Below, piece after piece: positions 14,801 through 29,800 of a stretch of 64,000 bases of DNA (its first letter is position 1; each line of letters starts with the position of its first letter). Origin of the DNA: Tachypleus tridentatus (Eukaryota; Arthropoda; Merostomata; Xiphosura; Limulidae); the NCBI RefSeq assembly GCF_004210375.1, contig NC_134834.1:157375290-157439289 (forward strand), given 5' to 3'. The position numbers and the translations under genes were made by a program. The notes under the pieces are model-generated. The model worked only from the letters and a program-made list of their open reading frames with translations. It made no database searches and was not told where the DNA came from.

Positions 14801-17800
14801 GTTAATGCTCGGCTTGTTTGGTTCCTCGACTCAAACAACCTCCTCTCGCCCACCCAGTGTGGGTTCCGATGACATTGCTCCATCGTGGACCATCTGATTT
14901 GACTTGAAACATCAATCAAAGAAGCCTTTCTCAAATGACAATATCTTGTATCAATATTCTTTGACATTGAGAAGGCTTATGATACAAGGTATGGCACTTT
15001 GCTAGATCTCCACATATATGGGTTACGTGGCCATTTGCCCATTTTTATTAAACATTTTTTTAATGGACAGGAGATTCCAAGTTTATATGAGGTCGACACT
15101 TTCCCGTTCTTTTCTACATGAACTTGGAGTCCCTCAGGGCTGTGTTTAGAGTGTCACACTTTTCAGTATAAAGATTAATGCCATCACTGAACAACTCTCT
15201 CTCACTGTTGAAAACAGGCTCTATGCTGATGATTTTCACATCTCATGTCAGTTGTCAAACATGAGGTATATTGAGCAGCAGCTACAGACTGCCCTCAATC
15301 ATTTGCTGAAGTGGACCACAGCAAACAGCTTTAACTTCTCTATCTCTCTAAAACCATTTTCATGCCACTTTTGCTGCCACTGGGGTATTTGTCCTCATCC
15401 TGAACTCCATATTGGTGAAGTTGTGCTGCCTGTGATCCCTGAGACAAATTTCTTTGGTACTATCTTTGACCATAAGCTGACCTTTATACCATACATCAAG
15501 CAGCTATAGGTCAAATGTACAAGAGCACTGAACATCCTCCGTGTCCTCTCTTCTACCACTTGGATTGATGTTCTATGCTAAAAATGTATCGTGCTCTTAT
15601 TCGATTCAAACTCTGCTGTGGATCAATGGTCTATGTCTCTGCCAGACCCTCAGCCTTCAAGGTGCTGGACCTCATTCATCATCAAGGACTTCTGCTCTGC
15701 ACTGGGACCTTCTGCACTTCCCCCTTTCAGAGCTTACAAATAGAATCTCATGAACTTTCTTTGCACCATGGCTGTTTGCAACTGTCTTTACTATATGCTT
15801 CAAAACTTCATTCCTTACCAAAACATCCCACCTGGGGTTGTGTTTTCCTTCCTCGGTGGGCCATACTTTTTCAGAACATTGCTCCTTTTGGCCTTTGTAT
15901 TCAGGCACAGTTGGATGAATTAGATTTGTCCTTGGATAACACTGCTGTATCCACTGCTCAGCCCATCCCACCATGGCTTCTCACAGTCCCCAAATGTGAT
16001 CTATCATTAAGTTATCTGAGAAGAGCAGACACTCCCAATTGGAAATACTATCTGTTATTTGCTGAACATCTTTTGAACCATCCTTCCATTTCTATTTATA
16101 CAGATGGTTTGAAATCAGGTGACTGTGTGGACTCTGCCATGATTTGTTGGGGTTCGGTGGTTACGCGCAAAATCCCCTCTACAGCTTCTGTGTTCACTGC
16201 TGAACTGTATGCTATTTCTCTTGCCCTGGATCACATAGAATCTAAGCAGTACTCAAACTGCACTGTTCTTACTGACTCTCTTAGTTTTCTACTGGCCCTG
16301 GAATCGCTTCACGTTAGCTCATACCATGTTCTCGCCGATATTCAAAACTGACTGGCCCATTTCTCTTTAACCTCTACTTCAATTCAGTTTTTCTGAATAC
16401 TGGACCATGTTGGTATTTGAGGGAACAAGCTCACTAACACCTCAACTAAATCTATCTGCTCTGGCACTATCACCACTGTGCCTGTCCCATACATGGACTA
16501 TGGTCCTGTATTCAAGGCTCGGCTCCGTGCCCACTGGCAGTCTACTTGGCATGAGCAATGCAAAAACAAGCTTTTTCAAATAAAACCCTATATTGGACTT
16601 TAGCCGTCTTGTTTCCATAAGGATCGGAAAGAGGAAGTTGTTCTAACTGGACTACACATTGGTCACAGTTTTTAAACTCATCATTTTCTTATATCTGGAA
16701 CTGATGCACCAATGTGTAGTTTGTGTAACACTTAGGTCACAATGAGACACATTTTACTTTCTTGCCATTGTTACAACTCTCAACGACATCACCATTTTAA
16801 ACATGTTTTGTCCCAAGATTTGTCCATAAAGTTAGACAGTGTTATTGGTAATGGTGACACTGTCCACCTTGGAAATGTTTTTAGTTTTTTAAAGACCATT
16901 ATCTTTTTAATGTCAATTAAGTTTTTTAATTTCAGTGTTATTGGTAATGGTGACACTGTCCACCTTGGAAATGTTTTTAGTTTTTTAAATACCATTATCT
17001 TTTTAATGTCAATTAAGTTTTTTAATTTATACAAGGTGTTTGGAAAGTCACTGTGCAGTTTTGTAATCATATTTTAACAGCATTCATTCAGTCTATTTCA
17101 AGCCAGCAACTGATAGCGGTGTTTAGAAACAAAATAAGAAGGATCCAAGCCTGTATTGATGCCAACGGGGGTCACTTTCAACATTGTTTATAATTGTCAT
17201 TCATATTTACCTCCTGTATTCTATATTGAAACATGTCTGTTAATAAAATATACAAGTGCACAGTGATTTTCTGAACACCCTATACATTAGACCTTTTTGT
17301 AATTTGGCTCCCTTTTAAAAATCACAGTTCATCTAGTTTGATTTGAAATTAGAAAATGGCCGTAACGTTAAATAACTTGAAACCAGGACTGGAAAGGCCA
17401 ACTTCAGGTGACTAATGCTGCTGTTTGAACTACCCATTAGTCATCCTGGCGAGTTATTATTAAAATTTTGCTACAATTTTTTTAAAACTTTTATTACTTT
17501 ACTTTTTGAAAATGGCCATAATGTCAAATAACTTGGAAGCAGGACTGGAAAGGCCAACTTCAGGTGACTGACAGTGTTTTTGTACTTACCTGTTGGTCTT
17601 CCAGGTGAGCTATGATTATTACAGTTACACTACAGAAAGTCTTTTACTATTTGTATTACTGTAGTTTTTCTTTTAACATTGATTTTATGCTATTTATGTT
17701 TTTTTTAAACTTTGTTGTGTTTTACCTTAATTTCCTTTTATGAATTTTACAAAATTTTAACTTCTTACTGGATTCTTTGACACAGATAGCCTCGCTGCTT

Positions 17801-20800
17801 TGTGCCATAAAACACTAAATTAACTAACCAACCAATGCTCCTGGATATAGGTTGTTATTACTGATGCTCCATGACTAACAATTATGGTCTTACTACTGCT
17901 GTTAAAATGTAAATTATTTTTGCACCATATTATGCTTTTCATTGTGTATGTACTCTTGGCTATTCTCATAATTTAGAAAAATATCTTGTACAATATTACA
18001 TCTGATTTCTGTTTCACAGACTTTTACTACCAACAAGTGGTTTAATTGCTTAAAAGAAGCAGTGATAAATTATCAAAAATGTTAGAGGGAAAAATTACTT
18101 AAGATTAGTCCTTATTCTCATGTTGAAGAAATTCTGTCTTTTTAAAGAGAATGTTTAAAAATTGTTTGATAATTTCTAACTTTTCAGGACACAAGTGTGA
18201 TCTTTGTGTTGATGGTTACTTTGGTGATCCAAATGGACAATATGGAGTTTCAAAACAGTGTGAGCGCTGTGAGTGTAATGAAAATATAGATTTGAATGCT
18301 GTTGGGAATTGTAACAAGTGAGTGTTCATTTTGAAAAACGATTTCTACTTTCACATAGATTTTTTAAACAAGTTACACACAACTTTATTATCAATTTGAA
18401 AGTATTCAGTTTTTCAGTTAAACCTAAGAACTAGGACTTCCTTCACTTTGTAGAGATAGCTAGTGATATTAAAATATGTATGCTCACTTTAGGTAACCCA
18501 AATCCAAACAAGAACAACAATTTTGGCAGTTTCAGCACAACTAGATTGAGGAGACAAACTGTCAACCAGTGGAACATAATTTGACATGCATAATTTTATA
18601 ACCAGAGTAATTTTATTAGCCAAAGACATTTTGTTCAAAAATTTTGATACATTACAGTTCCTTCTTCTGGAAGTCTTTTAAAAAAAAACTAAATCCATGT
18701 TAATGTTAAAGAATGACATAGGTTATTAATCTTGTGTGAAGTGATAAAAGAAAGCAAGTGAAAGTTGATTTAATAAGTTGTCCTCCAGTTTGGAATAATG
18801 AGTAGAATATATTACAATAAGAAATTGATAGGATGATAATTTATTTCTGTTTGATATTAATACACTGTATAAGTTAGTTTTTAGAATTTATGTAATGAAT
18901 TCCATTTCTTTATTGATAGGACAACTGGAGAGTGTTTGAAGTGTATATACAACACAGGAGGTATCCATTGTGAGTCCTGTCTTCCTGGTTACTATGGTGA
19001 TGCCCTGGCAGTGCCTAAAGGAGATTGTAAAGGTAATTTACCTTTACAATGTCATCACATAAATAATAAGATAATACTTTAAATGCACAGAGTTATTTTT
19101 AATATAATGCAAGTACAGTTTTTCTTTAAAAAAGTTGTGTGTGACTTTCTCTAGTGTCATGCTTCTAATCCATTTTAAGTGATCCAGAGTTATGGCTTTT
19201 CTTAGAATCATATTTAACTTGGTGATAGAAGTAATTCTTTTGTTTTTCCTTTTTAAAAAAATGTTTTGAGTTTTTTTTTATAAGTAACTAGTAAACAAAT
19301 TTATTATTTACATCCATTATTTTATTTTAGCTATAAATTAAATCTGCCCCATTCACAGTATATATTTTTAATTATTATCCAATTGAAACAATGCATCGTA
19401 ACATCTTTACTACTTAATTGTGTGTTGCATTGAAATTTTTAACCAGTTAAAAAGTTTACCATTAGAAATGATGTTTAGAGAGGAATCTCAAATTTTGTTT
19501 AGTGAAATACATGCATTATTTTTCAAATTTTAAAGAACTAAAGAAAGGGAAAAAGATATAATATCTCTCTTAACTTTTTTAGCTTGCAACTGTTATCCTC
19601 CTGGGACATTACTGGAAGCTGTTGATAATGGAATTCTCACGTGTGACCTAGGAAGTGGTAGATGTCACTGTAAACCTCATGTAACTGGGCGTCAGTGTGA
19701 CCTGTGTGATGATGGTTACTGGAATCTGGATAGTGGAAATGGCTGTGAGCTGTGTAACTGTGATCCCATTGGAGCATATAATAGAACTTGTGATGTGAGA
19801 ACTGGCCAATGTTTATGTCGTTCAGGAATTACTGGAAAGAGATGTGATTCATGCTTGCCTAACTATTATGGGTATTCCTTGGATGGTTGCTTAGGTAAGT
19901 GTTAATAATTTTAGACACTTAATTTGCAATGTGCAGGTTGTGGAATTAAAACCCCATTATTTGTTGATAAAGAGTAGTGCAAGAGTTGGCAATGGGGGGT
20001 GTTCATTAGCTGCTTTTTGTTTGATCTGTTGCTATAAAAGTAAGGATGGCTACTGCAAATAGCCCTCAAGTAGCTTTGCATGAAATTCAACAAGCAAGAA
20101 ATAATTTTAGTTTATGATCACAAATATGAATGTACTTGCTAGAGGAATAAACTAAAAAGATAGCATATCATTATATACCAGCTTACAATATTCATTGGAG
20201 GTGGTTGATTACAAGTTATTTATTTGATTTTAATGTGTAGAAAAATTAGCAAATAAAAAATATGCTTACCATAGGCATTATATACAAAAATTAATTCATT
20301 AAATAAAACATGTAGAAAGTTATGAAATAAAGTGAAACAATATATTTCAGCATGTGAGTGCGATCCTGTGGGGTCTACTTCGCCACAGTGTGACGTTTCT
20401 GGACAGTGTAAGTGTAAGCCTAATGTTGAGGGTCGACGTTGTGACAGGTGCAAAGAAAACAAGTACAACAAAGAAGCTGGATGTATTGGTAACTATCTTG
20501 TGATTTTTGTATGAGATTTTTAGTGCTTTTTGAAAATTTAACACCTGAAAAGGTTAATCCTAAAGAGATATGTCAGAGTGTCTTTTCTTTAGCTTTATCT
20601 CTTTATAATAATAACTTTGTTACCAAAACTTTTTTAGTTGTTGTGATTTCTTAATCAATCTTATCTTAATTAAGAAATCCTGTCTCAAAGATTTAGTCAC
20701 TTGATGAAAACATTTCTTCATATTCTGGCAAATTTCAAATTTTTTATGCATTTAAAGAATGCACACACATGTTATGTGTAAATGGTTTATTAATGTTTAT

Positions 20801-23800
20801 TTTGCATTTTGATTTGGTATTACTTACTGTACTTATATTTCATGAAGCAAGATAAGTGAGAATGTGATTGTTAATTTTGAATTAAATTAAACTATTCTTG
20901 TTTAATAGATTGTCCTCCTTGCTACAATTTGGTGCAAGTTGCAGTAAATGAACACAGAGATAAGCTTGAAGAGTTGGCTAGATTACTAGATGATATCAAA
21001 GAAAATCCTCAAGTTGTTGATGACCAGGATTTTGAAAAGAAATTGGAAGAAGTCATGAGACGTGTTGATGGATTATTAGATGATGCAAGAAGAGCTTCAG
21101 GTACTAAAAACTAAAGCTAACATTCAGTGATCTGGAACAATCAGTCTTCCTCATAAGTTATCCTATAGCATACTTTTCTGTTAGTTAATTGTTGGCTATT
21201 TTGTTTCAAAATCAGTGCATAGCATGCAGTTTCATATAATTTTGAATATGGGCATTTTTAAAAATTATTCAATACAAAAACCACATGTTTCCATTAAGAA
21301 ATTGTTTTACTGCTATTCTTTTAAAACTGTTGATATAGAATAAATCTGCTTCTTGCAGGTGGAGATGGAAACTTATTGGGCCAGCTACATGAACTGAAAA
21401 AGAGAATTGAGGATGTGCAGCAAACAGCTGGAATGGTTGCTGTCAAAATTGATAATGCTGGAGACATCAGTGAAGAAGGAAGGCGTAATATTACACTTGC
21501 AGAGGAAGCAATTAAACGTGCCCAAGATGCCCTAGCAAATGCTCGTCAGCTTCTGGAAAGTGAGGGATTAGACGCTTTAGAAAAAGCTAAAGAAAGATCA
21601 GATAAATTTGGTCAGCAATCCCATCGTATGTCTGAAATAGCCCGTGAGGCAAGACAGAGAGCAGATCAGTAAGTTAAAAAAGTCAACAGTTTAGTTACAT
21701 ATCTAAAAATATACATGAAACATAAAATAAGGGTAACATAATAATATGATAATTTTGGTCACATCATTCTCACTAGGTGTCTTAACTAACATATACAACA
21801 ATACATAGAGCAAAAAAAATCGGAAAAATACAAAGTTTGGTAAACACTATAATAGAGCATATAAATAAGTATGAGAGTCCAAGTATAAAACAGGTACATA
21901 AATTAATAGACCTAATGCATGTTTAAAGTTCTAAATAAAATGATAAATATGTTTACCAGTTTAGCTGAAAGAGGATTAAAATGAAAACAGATTTACCTTC
22001 CCCCACACAAAGCTATCTTGATCATGGTCTGCTCTCTGAGCATTGCTAAATGAATTTTTAGTAATCATCACACCAGTCTTCATACCCCACCAGTTTTGTG
22101 CCATTTCTGAACATAATTGTATGTGATTATTTTCTGCCACAAATATTGTGCCACCTCTAATGGCAAAGCTATCTCCATTTGCTATTCCCATTCAATCCTC
22201 ACTTTCTCAATTGGCATGACATATGTTAGCCAGCTCTTTGTGTGTTTTGTCAAGTAATGCTTGATTTTTTTTTTCTTTTGAGTCTTGTATTCTTCCTTTT
22301 CTGGTTAGCTTTGTCTGAAACCAACACTAATTTAAGTAATTATGACACTCATGGTTGAGATGCTATTGAAGCATCGTCCTTCTTACCACTCTCATTTCCC
22401 AGTTGCGGGGTGGTGGACTATGGAGGCTTTCTCCTGAGTGTAATTTCAGGTTATTATACTTATGCTTATTTATTTACTCAATGACAAGAGGTTGAAGCTG
22501 GTTCCATTTAGGCACTTTCTCTGGATGTTTTCTGCCTAGGCATACTGCACTCAATAAAACCAATGATCAAGTAATAATTTGGGCCAGTGTAAATGGAATC
22601 CTCCTTTTAGTAGTTTCAGGTTTTTAGGATGAGAATGAGAATGCCTTGTTCCTATGGCTGTGTATGGTAGATACCTCTCTTCTTTGTTATTTCCAGTTGT
22701 AGAAGGCTCTTTTCTGCTTCTGTGATTGAGTTTGAGACTCTGTTTGCCTAGTAATACTGGCAATTTGACATCTGTGCTTTGTTCCTATGGTTGGGCAAAT
22801 GCTGTTTCTCCTCCTTGTAATTCGAGATACAGGATATCTCTACCCTACATTTATGGTTGAGTGAGTTATAATTTTGCCCATAATACTAGTTATACCTTTC
22901 CCTGTTCTTACAGTTGAGTTGAGTCAATGCAAAGACTCTGTAATATTGGGTTCAACCTGTCATACTTCTTGCTTCCATGGTGATTTTGGGAGTTTGTTCA
23001 GTTCTGTTCATTTGTTGCTTTATAATTTCTCTTTATAATTCTGGTTGCTTGATGTGCAGTACACTGTTTCCTTAGGGCTAGAGTTGTTGGGTATTGATAA
23101 CATGAACCATGTACCTTAAATGCTTGCTGTTATTACATATTTTTATTTGTTTGTTATATGTTGCTACAGCTTGCATCTTCTTAATACATTTACAATCTTT
23201 CAATCACTACCTTTTCTGCACATATGGTGTTCCTTTTTAAGTGGTGTAATAATATTGGTGAAGAATAGTCACATTATATGTAAATATTCAGAAATGGCAT
23301 GTAACTGATGGGGTACAAAGACTGGTGTGCTAATTACCAAAAATTCTTTTAACAATGCTTCAGAGTACAGACAACAATTGAGATAGCTTTTGTATGAGAG
23401 GAGATAAGTACTTGTTGGAAATACATTTTCAGTTTAAGAAAATTTTAATGTTCATCAAAATTTACAGATTTACAAAGCATATTTCCTTATGCATAAAGCT
23501 TCATGTAAAATATAACATGATGAAACACTGTGGTAAAAACATAACTCAATTAGATGTTTTGAAAAGTATACTTACTACAGTTTTTCATTAAACTCGACCT
23601 GAATAAAAATTAAAACAATTTTATACTTTTATTTATGAAAAAGGTTTTCAACTTTGATTTTAATTTTTTTTATCTTGCTTTGAAGTTGTTTTTCTTACTG
23701 ACTGTATCATACATTTGGTTTTTTTATCTTTCACTTGTTTTTCTTGACTGATCTTATAAGATACTACCTTTTTTTAAATCAGTATTTTTCACCTACTAGG

Positions 23801-26800
23801 CATCAACAGGAAGCAGTTGAAATTGAAAAGTTGGCTGAAGAAGCTTTAAATACATCTACAGAAGCTTACCAGTTGGCCAAGGATACACTCAATACCCAAG
23901 ACAATACTCGAGATGAAATCAGAAAATTGAGAAATAAGTAGGTAATTTTTATGACTTCCACAAATATGTTATATTCATTTAATGTTGTATTTTAGCATTT
24001 AAATACTATATATATGTACCCTTCAATTTTATCAGCCTAAATAGCAGTTTTTCTCTGTATTTTGTTACTCCTGAAATCATTTTGTTTTTATTCCCAACAA
24101 AACTTAAAATTGATAAACCAGAGAACTGTAAATCATTCATAATTTTATAATACTTTTAAAGCCCATATTGTAGCTTAAAATGTTAAAATAAATAAATAAA
24201 TTGTGGAGAATTAAGTGACCTCTTAAACCAAATACATGAACTTTCTTGTTTTTTTAAAATGCTCTTGAAACAAAAGATTCAGCTGCTGATAAATCTAAAT
24301 GCAGTTTGAGCTCAACTTTTTAGTTTAAATAACAATTATTTTCCACTTCAACTTTAGATTAGATGATACTGCAGACCTCCTTCAGAGGACGAGAGACATA
24401 GCCAAAGAATCGCAAGATGAGGCTGATAAAGCATATGATGATGCTCTTGATATTTACACAGATGCTAGTTCTGTAACCATACCAAACGTTGATGTACCAA
24501 AAATGAAAGACCAAGCTCAAGAGATAATTGAAGAGGTGTGTTTATATAAACAAACAAAAAAACAACACAAAAAGAACCTTCTTTAACAGACTATAAGACA
24601 CTATGGTTTTAAAGAGTGGTTAATTTAGTAACAAAACAATTTAACTGTAAACAGAAAAATTGAATTTTCTTGCCAAGAGAATGATGGAATTATTAATTCT
24701 GGTCTTTTCATATTTTTCAAAATATATAATGGTGAGCTAAAGGTGTGGAACTATACTGGACATATGTAAATGTACATCTATTAATTTATAAGCAGAATTT
24801 ATGGTACATTGTTAGAGCTGGCTAAAACATACAGATAATTCAGGCATTTGTTTGGACTAGAATATTTTGTGTTTATTGCTAGAGTGACCTCAACATTTGT
24901 TTCTTGTCACTTTTCGCTTCTTGTCTCTCATGCCATCATTGGCACAATGCAGAAAACACGGAATCATTGGTAGTTTTTTAAAAATTAAACATGAAATTAG
25001 ATCTTCCTCATGTCATTCTGTATCACTCTGTCATATTGTGGTGCTGACTGATCAAGAAATGTGAAAATGTATAAGGAACAGATATACACACACATATACA
25101 TGCACATATTGATGTTTATTTATACAGATACTATATTTCATCATTGTATTATGGAGATAGGATTTGAGGATTGTTTTCTTTTTTTTTTTTTGCTTTATCC
25201 TTATATTTTATTAATTGTTTTCTGTTTTTGTTGTTTATGCTTGTTACTACTTTATTTCATTGTTTATACAGATAAAATGTATTTGCTTTCTTATTTATTG
25301 CAATGGACTAAATTATATATAACAGTGCTTGTTTTCTGGGATATTTAAAAAAGCTGTATGCTGAAATCCAGCATAAAATTAAATACATTTGTGGAATTGT
25401 ACAAATTCCCCTTTTTGAAAATGTATAATGTCTTTTTCTTTAAAATAATGAAGTGGAAAAAAAATGACTAGGGACTTTTGACACGTGTACCTGTGTGAAA
25501 TGATTTCAGAATGTCATTTTGAAAGGTGTAAATTACTCTCTGAGCTTTATTTTTAAAACAGTATTGTTTATGATTATACTAACTTTAAAAAAATGATAAA
25601 ACTCATAACACAGTTAGTGACACAATATACACTATATATATGTGTGTGTGTGTCTGTTTTGTGCAATGAAAATTATTATAAGCCTTTAATGCAAAAATAA
25701 TTTAGTTCATTTTCAGGTGATACTTATTTTTAGTCAGGCTTTCATTCATAAAACTTCAGTATGTGATACATCCATTCCTGCTTTTTATTTACTATGAAGA
25801 TACGTAACAAAAATTAATAGAATGGTCTGAAAAAGTCAGAATGTGTGTCAATAGGTACTGTAGAAGCTTTGTTTTCATAATGTAAATGAAATGGTTTTCA
25901 AAATTTAAAATGCTTTAATTACGTTTAGAAATACTGAACTAATGAGATAAATAATGGGATATTATTAATGCTAACTTGTTTTTGTGTATTTTAGGCAAGG
26001 AAGATCAGAGGAAATGCAGATGGACTTATTGAAGATAACCAACAACTAGTGGATAAGATTGAGGATCAGAAAGAAGAAGCTGAAGATCTTCTGGCAGAAG
26101 GAATACGACAACAACAGGTAATTTTTTTCATCTATATTGAACTCGTCAAATTTTTATATATTTGGTATAGGACTCCACTTTGTATGAACTAGGCTTAAAA
26201 TTAGGCAAAACTATTCTGTAATGAACTGTAAGTTGATGGAGAAACAGTTACTTTTGATCTAAAATATAATTTACAGCATACTTTTCTTATATGATTTATA
26301 TAATTTTTAAAGATAACTTAATAAAACAGTAATAGATATTAATATGTTGTTTCAAAAAAACTTTAGGCAGGTTAGGCATAGAAAGTTTGAGAACTTTAAT
26401 GGACTGCATCTGCCATTTGAGTAAAAAGAGATAACAGCATTTTATCTTCTATACTAAAGGCTGGATATTAATAGTTTTGTTTTTAATGTAATTTTTGTCT
26501 TGTTTTATTACATTACAAATTGTAGTTTGTACTTTAAGTAAGATTGGTTTTTAGAACAGGTACAATGTTTTTATCACTGTGATCATTCTGAAATACACAA
26601 GTAATATATATTATTACAAGGTTTATAAGTCTCTTTCAAATAAGTAAAGTCTGACTTTATCTAAATGTTAATGATAAAACTGTAAAAGATTTATATCAGT
26701 AGGCTTAACATTTGTGACAAAAATCAAGCAAGCCAGAAATTTCTTTTCCACATTCCTCTTGATTTGTTTATTTTAGGCTCTAAATCAAAGGAATTTAAAA

Positions 26801-29800
26801 CTTATTTTGGTTAGAAATGGATACATTAAAAAGAATTAAAAAAAATATATATCAGTTTGTCATTTTAGTACAACTGTGAAGCTTGGTGGTTTCTAATAGT
26901 TTTCCAGTTTTCTGTATTTAAATCATAACTTTTAAAACATTTATATGTGAACTTATGTATACAGTTAATAAAAGATATTTGTATAATTAAAATTTTATCC
27001 TGTTTAACAACTCTAATTTGAAAGGTGTGTTAAAGATTTAAATTATTATTTAAGACTTTTTTACATAGTTCTGGAATAGCTAACTTAAAAAGCAAGAAAA
27101 AAATAAATTTTCAAAGTTAGTAATATTCAGTGGTCCCTAGTGGGTCAATAGACATTTTATGAACTTCACGCTAAAATCTGGGGCTAGTTTTTTTACAGTA
27201 GACAGAGTGCAGATAGTCCACTGTCTAGCTTTGCACTTAAACAACAACAACAACTAATATTCAGTGAGGAGAAACTTTTAATACTGTGTATGTTTTTTTC
27301 TCAGTAAGCCTTAGAAAGTATTTCATTACTTACCTAAGGATATAAAAATGTAATATTTTACATTTCAAAGAGTCCTGAGTATTTTTTCTTTCTGTATGCA
27401 TTAACTGAATGCAAAAAATAAAGTTGTAAATTTACTGTTTCAGATTGCTGATGAAATGCTAGCTGATGCAGATGCTGCTCTGGCCAAAGCCAAGGAAGCA
27501 GTTGCTTCTGGTGATCGAACACTTGAGGAAGCTAACAAAACTCTTGATACCCTGAAAAGTAACTATTTTATCTTTTCTAAAATTGTAGCCCATAACTGTC
27601 CATTTGACAATAAAATTTCTTGCCACATGAGCATGCACGCACACAGTATTCATGCACTTTATCAGATAATATTTTACATTTGATTAAGTGGTGTATCTTT
27701 CACAGTCTAGCTAGGAAATTCTATTGTTTTTCATCTCATACCAACAGTATCTTTTCTGTGTATTCACTTAATATCAGTTTAAACTAGTTCTTTGGAGTAC
27801 TGAGCAAAGATATGAATTGCAGATGAAATCACCCAACTAGTGAGTTCCTCTTCCATCATGTTATTTTTACTAATAGGTTTTTAATAAATTTTTTAGCCAT
27901 CTTTTTATAAGTAGAATGTAGCTGCTTCCTTTTTGGCTGTGCTAGTGTACAAAACAACTTAGAGTCTTAAAATTACCTGGCTTGAAGGTTTTAGGGACAA
28001 ATGTAGATCCTATACTCAAATTAATAACTTTCCTACATTGAAAATGTAAATACTTGTTAACTTAATATGAGCCATTTTTGTATACAATGAATTATAAAAG
28101 ATAACATTTCTGGATTATGGATCAAAGAGTCCTTGGTTTAAATTCTATTGCCATGCAATCATGTTCTGCACTTGGTGTCATGTGTGCATTATAAGAGTGG
28201 CAGCCAAATCTTGCTATTTAATTAGAATAACAAAAGAGGTGGTGGTTGTAGGGGATGCCATTGACTAGCTGTATTCTCTGTAGTTTATCAGCTCCTCAAA
28301 ATTAGGATTGACTAGAGCAGATAGCCATTATGTAGTTTTCTAGGAATATTCAAAACTAGCAACCCATTTAAACCATAAGACCAAGTAACTGAAAATTGAT
28401 GCTCATAGCTTTTTAGACTATGTGCTGTCTTAGTTTAAGTCACTGAGAAATTTATAGTAATATACAGATTAAAATTAATTCTGAAAAAATATTTCAAGAG
28501 ATGCAGAGATGCAACTCGTAGTGCATCGTTTCAGAACAAATGAACGTTGGAAAGAATCCGTTTTAATTTTTTAAGTCACAAATTTGATACTATCTAATAC
28601 TCAAAAGGCAGAAATACAAAAGGAACAGCAAATTGTGATTTAATGTGTGATTTTTCTTTGTTAATTCTTCAACAAGAAAAGACAAACATTATAAATGATA
28701 TGTTGCTTTTAAATTAGCTGTAAACTCAAGCTAATTATTTTATGTTTAACTCTATCCCTGTCGCTAGTGGTTTTGAAATATATTTAATTAAATACAGTTT
28801 GTTTGTAAGCATTGATTTAACCAAAGAAAGGTAGTGTTGAAAGCCCTTTAAGTTCAGTGTACTGGAACAAGGTTAAGAGTTTTATCATTTTCAATAAAAC
28901 AACCAAGAGAGTTGAGATCTATCTTTAAGGAAATGATAGGAATTTATCAAATAATATTCATAGGACATTGTACCTTTATGCTTGTTAGCATCCTGGATAT
29001 TATATTTTCAGTTTTCACAAGCCCTAGTTTCAATTTAAATTTCCAAAATTTTCATTAAAGTTAAATGATGTGGAGAGTGCTTTTTACACAGTTTTGTATC
29101 ACTAATTTTGTTTAGAGTTTGACAAACTGGTTAAAGACAGTAAAGGTGAGGCTGATGATGCATTGGAAAAGGCCCCAGAAATAGAGAAGTTGATTGAAGA
29201 AGCTGAGGGAAAGACTAAGGATGCAGAGAATGCTCTCAGTGGAGCTGGACAAAATGCTGTATTTGCTAGAGATATAGCTCGGGAGGCACAGAGAATAGCA
29301 GAACAAGCCTCAGATGTAAGCATTCCTTTTAGTTTTCTGTTAATGTCAAACCTAAATGAATGAGAATTGTCTATGTAACAATAGAATAATGATACATATC
29401 ATGAGTAAATGTTATTCACTCACTTACTTAATTACTAGAAACTCATTCTATAATATAAGAATGCCATAAAATACTTATACTGTGTTGTTAATATTTGTGA
29501 GCAGGTTTTCCACATCAGCTGTAAAATTTGTTCTTTAAATGGTTTGTATTGCAATTTGTGTAATCATGGTTGTGAAGTTGCATTATTATTGTGAAAAATA
29601 TTATTCTAACCTTTTTATATATGAATACTTGCATAACATTACTTCTGAAACTTGTCTGTCATTTCACATTGGAAAATAATAGAATATTTAGCAAAAATAA
29701 CTTGAGAGCCTTTTGATGGTTTTTCTGAAAGGTTTGAGGTAATACCTCAAGCAATTATAATTTATTTAAAAATGTAAGTGATATGAAGTAAACATTTTAA

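Larger units (their letters stand above)
12829..17820 (+). mobile_element. Non-LTR retrotransposon with RNase H (I/R1-like group), 5'-truncated, disrupted
   Basis: It fills the laminin intron 12390-18187. In order: the end of the ORF1 zinc-knuckle region ([12 protein letters not shown] at 12829), an ORF1 tail with TYAAVLHS and GVQTDLSVP, an apurinic endonuclease, reverse transcriptase, RNase H, a C-terminal Cys/His region (16740-16790), then a 3' UTR with an internal direct repeat (17352-17465 and 17507-17625). The end is CACAGATAGCCTCGCTGCTT, TGTGCCATAAAACAC and AACCAACCAA, to about 17835. Frameshifts and stops break both ORFs. A MITE interrupts it at 17032-17282. The clade assignment rests only on having both endonuclease and RNase H. 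Confidence 0.88.

Noticed and set aside
15672..15974. 100-codon minus-strand open frame
   Set aside because: Shadow of the retrotransposon ORF2 region on the other strand.
21976..22191. 71-codon minus-strand open frame in a laminin intron
   Set aside because: Matches no family I know, lacks splice-linked neighbours, and lies in a region that may be repetitive.
25061..25348. 95-codon open frame
   Set aside because: Hydrophobic low-complexity translation of T-rich intron sequence.
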